Translations under genes and position numbers: made by a program | Origin: an uncultured Fretibacterium sp. | GTDB taxonomy: Bacteria > Synergistota > Synergistia > Synergistales > Aminobacteriaceae | DNA length: 37,375 nucleotides | Assembly (NCBI GenBank): GCA_937899395.1 | Contig: CALBPU010000166.1 | Span: 1-37,375, forward strand | Reading direction: 5' to 3' | Notes under the pieces: model-generated | Seen by the model: the letters and a program-made list of their open reading frames with translations, nothing else | Database searches by the model: none | Told to the model about the DNA's origin: nothing | Part shown: one piece after another, positions 34,449 to 37,375 of the stretch | How the letters are laid out: each line of letters starts with the position of its first letter | Position numbering within the stretch: the first letter of the stretch is position 1

Positions 34449-35534
34449 TCAATGTGATTTCAACCTGTATACCATCGCTAAAATTTCTGCAACTCCTCTG
34501 TAAAGATCTTCCGGAATTTCCTCTCCTATTTCAACATTTTCATATAATGCCCATGCTAAAGGCTTATTCTCGATTATAGGAATTAAATTTATTTCAGCAA
34601 TTTCTCGAATCTGTTTGGCTAAAAAATCTCCTCCCTTTGCTAAAACTTGAGGAGCCTGCATTAATTCTCTGTTATATGCAAGAGCTACGGCAATATGAGT
34701 AGGGTTTGTTATAACTACATCGGCCTTCGGGACATCTGCCATCATTCTTTGTTTTGCCATTTCACGCTGCTTCTGACGAATTTTTTGTTTTACCTGAGGA
34801 TCTCCTTCCATTTGTTTATATTCGTCTTTAATTTCCTTCTTGCTCATTCGTATTGATTTCTCAAAATCCCATTTCTGATAAAAATAATCCGCAAATGCCA
34901 TCACCAATAACATTAATGCCAATCTCATCGCTAAATTCCATAGCATATTCCAATATGTCGAAGCTCCTGTCATTAAAGGCATCTGCATTGTCTTTGATGA
35001 TACAGGCAAATAGTTTCGTATAGCATTATAAATCATTACAGCAAAAATGCTCGCCTTCAATAATCCCTTTAATAATTCAACGATTGAACGCATTGATATA
35101 ATTTTTTTCATTCCTGTGAAAGGGTTAAGCCTGTCGAATTTCGGAACAAAAGGTTCTCCCGTAAATGCAAATCCTACTTGCGCTATAACTGTACATGTCG
35201 AAAATAAAACTATTAATCCTCCCAACGGAAGCCATGACGCAAAATAATCCTTAACCGCTTGCCATGACACATAATAAAACCAACCGTCCTGCAATAATGA
35301 CCTGTCGCCTATATAACTCATCATGAAAACTATTAAGCCCGTTAAAGTCCTCCACATTAACGCTCCTAACATCGTTAAACCTAATAATGCCGTTATAATT
35401 CCGATTGCTGCGTTAAGGTCTTTGCTCATACAGACACGGCCTTCTTCACGAACTTTTTCACGTTTATGAGGTGTAGCTTCTTCGGTTCGTTCTTCGGCAA
35501 AAAATTGAAGGTTGATATAAATTTTCATCGCCAT
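34449..35534 (-). CDS. flhB: Flagellar export switch protein FlhB
   Basis: FlhB is the inner-membrane gate protein that switches substrate specificity of flagellar type III export. The 361-aa protein starts with the typical NLQFFAEERTEEATPHKREK, has four spans between about 45 and 215, and a cytosolic tail with the self-cleavage site NPTH (277-280). The start ATG 35534 overlaps fliR by 10 bp; a second ATG at 35528 overlaps the fliR stop as ATGA and may be the real start. The flagellar rather than virulence form is favoured by the N-terminus. Confidence 0.95.
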   Translation of the reverse strand: MAMKIYINLQFFAEERTEEATPHKREKVREEGRVCMSKDLNAAIGIITALLGLTMLGALMWRTLTGLIVFMMSYIGDRSLLQDGWFYYVSWQAVKDYFASWLPLGGLIVLFSTCTVIAQVGFAFTGEPFVPKFDRLNPFTGMKKIISMRSIVELLKGLLKASIFAVMIYNAIRNYLPVSSKTMQMPLMTGASTYWNMLWNLAMRLALMLLVMAFADYFYQKWDFEKSIRMSKKEIKDEYKQMEGDPQVKQKIRQKQREMAKQRMMADVPKADVVITNPTHIAVALAYNRELMQAPQVLAKGGDFLAKQIREIAEINLIPIIENKPLAWALYENVEIGEEIPEDLYRGVAEILAMVYRLKSH

Positions 35535-36310
35535 AATCTTATTATACTCAATGCAAATTCTATCCAGTGTTCCAAATTGTTATGAATTAAATCCATAGTT
35601 AAAGGAACTACGGCAGCAAGCACCATAAATCCCAGCATAACTTTTACAGGAAGTCCTACAACAAAAATATTCATTTGAGGAACTGTTCGTGCTAAAAATC
35701 CTAATCCCACATCTGACAAAACTAATGCACAATAAAACGGGATTACCATTCTTATTCCTAAAACAAAAATATTTTGAAGCCACATTCCTAACGATAAATC
35801 GCCTGAAGGAAATAATGAAATTTGACCGGGCGGAACGAGTTTTAATGTCTCAAGTACAGCCTGAATCATTAATAAATGTCCGTTCCATTTGAAATAAAAC
35901 CACATCGCCGTAAAAAAATGAAGCTGTCCTACTAACGACGTTTCAGTTTGTGTTGTAGGATCCATTATTTGAGCCATTGAGAAACCTATCATTGAACCAG
36001 TCTGTTCACCCGCTATTCTCAATGCAAAAAGCGGCAATGACGATATAAAACCTAAGGCAATTCCGATTAATAATTCACGTAAACAAATTGCAGCTATAAA
36101 AATTACTTCGTCAAAATATATTAACGGTATGTCTTCAGCTTTAATAATTCCCACTGAACACACCGTCAACATTACAGCAAAAATATATCTGAAAGGTAAA
36201 GGATTTAGAGTAGCTGTGAAAATCGGCGAACTGAACATCAATCCGACAAATCTTAAATGCAGCAGCAGATAAATCATCATTAATTGCGCAGGTAACTCTA
36301 AAACCTTCAT
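35525..36310 (-). CDS. fliR: Flagellar biosynthesis protein FliR
   Basis: FliR is an export-gate component in the centre of the flagellar basal body. The 261-aa hydrophobic protein has about six spans. Recognisable segments are LRELLIGIALGFISSLPLFA, AGEQTGSMIGFSMAQIMDP and late FLARTVPQMNIFVVGLPVKV, all typical of FliR. It overlaps flhB by 10 bp and starts 4 bp after the mrp stop. fliP and fliQ, its usual neighbours, are not in the window. Confidence 0.95.
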   Translation of the reverse strand: MKVLELPAQLMMIYLLLHLRFVGLMFSSPIFTATLNPLPFRYIFAVMLTVCSVGIIKAEDIPLIYFDEVIFIAAICLRELLIGIALGFISSLPLFALRIAGEQTGSMIGFSMAQIMDPTTQTETSLVGQLHFFTAMWFYFKWNGHLLMIQAVLETLKLVPPGQISLFPSGDLSLGMWLQNIFVLGIRMVIPFYCALVLSDVGLGFLARTVPQMNIFVVGLPVKVMLGFMVLAAVVPLTMDLIHNNLEHWIEFALSIIRLWR

Positions 36311-36314
36311 GATT

Positions 36315-37139
36315 TTATAAATTCTCTAATGTGCTTAAAATTTTTTCGAGATATTTTTCAGCCGAACAAAAATTGAAATTTTCAATCTCACCTTTATCGC
36401 AAAGTTCCGCTAAATTTTTCACGACAGGAATTTCGGCAACGGCTTTAATGTTGAAGTTCTCTGCAATTTTTTCAGCATTATTTTCACCGAAGATATAATG
36501 TTTTTTTCCGCAATCGGGACATTCAAAATATGCCATATTAACTGCTAATCCGAGAACGGGAATTTCCATAATTTCAGCCATCTTTAACGCCTTAGCTACA
36601 ACCATTTCAACAAGTTCCTGAGGAGTTGTAACAATAATAATTCCTTTTAAGGGTAAAGATTGAAACACCGTTAAAGGCACATCGCCGGTTCCGGGAGGCA
36701 TATCGACAAACATAAAATCAGTACTGCTCCATTCGACTTCTTCCCAAAACTGCTGAATCACTTCTGTTATAACAGGTCCTCTCCAAACTACAGGATCCTT
36801 TTCATCGGGTAAACATAAATTCATCGAGATAATTTTCGTTCCGTTTTTTGATTTTGCAGGCTGAATAAAATGTCCGTCCGATAAAACATGTTCGTGTATT
36901 CCGAACATCTTAGGTATCGAAGGGCCTGTAATATCAGCGTCAAGAATTGCAGTATTAAATTTTTTGTGTTGCAATGATGAAGCAAGCAATGAAGTTACTA
37001 AAGATTTTCCGACACCGCCTTTACCGCTGACAATGCCGATGACATTTTTAATATTGCTGTTAGTGTGAAAGATTTCAGGTGCAATACGTTCACCGCAATT
37101 AGTGCCGCAATTTTCACAGTTATGATTACATTCCGCCAT
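36315..37139 (-). CDS. mrp: Mrp/NBP35-family iron-sulfur cluster carrier ATPase
   Basis: This 274-aa deviant-Walker P-loop ATPase carries and transfers Fe-S clusters. The N-terminus has CNHNCENCGTNCG, the Cys-rich motif of NBP35-like members. The P-loop is SGKGGVGKS, followed by DADITGPSIPKMFG, MFVDMPPGTGDVPLT and the C-terminal cluster site YFECPDCGKKHYIFG. It lies 4 bp before fliR, so it is co-transcribed with flagellar genes; MinD-like FlhG is a relative, but the Cys motifs argue for Mrp. Its GGGAG site is 11 nt from ATG and has the same sequence context as the gene starting at 775. Confidence 0.94.
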   Translation of the reverse strand: MAECNHNCENCGTNCGERIAPEIFHTNSNIKNVIGIVSGKGGVGKSLVTSLLASSLQHKKFNTAILDADITGPSIPKMFGIHEHVLSDGHFIQPAKSKNGTKIISMNLCLPDEKDPVVWRGPVITEVIQQFWEEVEWSSTDFMFVDMPPGTGDVPLTVFQSLPLKGIIIVTTPQELVEMVVAKALKMAEIMEIPVLGLAVNMAYFECPDCGKKHYIFGENNAEKIAENFNIKAVAEIPVVKNLAELCDKGEIENFNFCSAEKYLEKILSTLENL

Positions 37140-37264
37140 AAAAATTTTTACTCCCCTTAATTATTTTTATTCATCATACCACTAATTCAGAATAACATAC
37201 CCCTCTATCAAATAAATTTGACATCTCCCCTTCTCAGAGGAGACAAGATTCTTTACAGTAAAGA

Positions 37265-37290
37265 AAGGCCGCTACTTTTGCAGCGGTCTT
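37265..37290 (-). terminator. Intrinsic terminator after the partial gene at the right edge
   Basis: AAGGCCGCT (37265-37273) pairs with AGCGGTCTT (37282-37290) with one G-T wobble around an 8-nt loop. On the minus strand CCTTTCTTT follows, and it lies 9 bp past the stop of the edge gene; a longer T-tract is on the plus strand. It separates that gene from mrp. Confidence 0.7.
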
Positions 37291-37298
37291 CATTTTTT

Positions 37299-37375
37299 TT
37301 ATTCTTGGAAAATATCTGTGCTTTCGATTTTCGGACTTACAGCTTTTTTCCTGTAGCTGCCTCTGCCTTTAGAGT
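37299..37375 (-). CDS. C-terminal end of an unidentified protein
   Basis: The last 24 codons of a minus-strand frame run in from the right edge and end at TAA 37299-37301. The tail reads SKGRGSYRKKAVSPKIEST and DIFQE. It is basic then acidic, with no recognisable motif. A terminator follows directly, which supports a real gene end. Too little is present to name it. Confidence 0.5.
   Translation of the reverse strand, partial: SKGRGSYRKKAVSPKIESTDIFQE

Overview
The window is AT-rich bacterial DNA from a flagellated bacterium with an outer membrane. The evidence for a diderm is an LpxL-type acyltransferase and a MacA/MacB/TolC-type tripartite pump. FlhB and FliR show a flagellar export apparatus. 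The gene mix (Mrp with Cys-rich ends, FolE2 with QueD, a short LpxL-like protein after tyrS) fits an anaerobic diderm such as a Synergistota or Negativicutes member. That placement is inference; no rRNA or tRNA gene is visible to settle it.

Layout. 1-1734 (minus): a TIM-barrel sugar isomerase/epimerase-like protein, cut by the window edge, and a shikimate dehydrogenase. 1735-2673: a long gap holding what look like two degraded 3' ends of IS200/IS605-type tnpB elements, each with a terminal hairpin. 2674-7278 (plus): a secreted protein of unknown function, pfkA, rho with a very acidic N-terminal extension, and an M20 metallohydrolase. 7271-8188: a hicA-hicB toxin-antitoxin insert bounded by a perfect 78-bp direct repeat of the 3' end of the M20 gene. 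13171-8193 (minus): a tight operon tyrS, glycosyltransferase-like, lpxL-like, queD, folE2, HlyD-like. 13469-16333 (plus): galU and an ANL-superfamily ligase with an unusual C-terminal RsbW-like domain, interrupted by an in-frame TAA. 16426-20891 (plus): a split MacB system ordered permease, TolC-like, MacA, ATPase. 34337-20917 (minus): a 13.4-kb surface/export operon. 37375-34449 (minus): the tail of an unknown gene, mrp, fliR and flhB.

The 34337-20917 operon is the most unusual part. In transcription order it encodes a GT2 glycosyltransferase fused to a GH3-like adenylase domain that has lost key motifs, an acyltransferase-3 membrane protein, a two-gene ABC exporter, a GT2, an acyltransferase-3, a second acyltransferase-3 broken by an amber codon, a condensation/alcohol-acyltransferase-like protein, and two more GT2s. 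It ends at a bidirectional terminator shared with the convergent macB operon. The set suggests assembly, acylation and export of a surface glycan or glycolipid. The product is unknown, and the link to the neighbouring galU and ANL ligase is only positional.

Two genes carry single in-frame nonsense codons. Other genes in the window end in TAA, TAG and TGA, so stop-codon reassignment is unlikely and recent decay or sequencing error is more likely.
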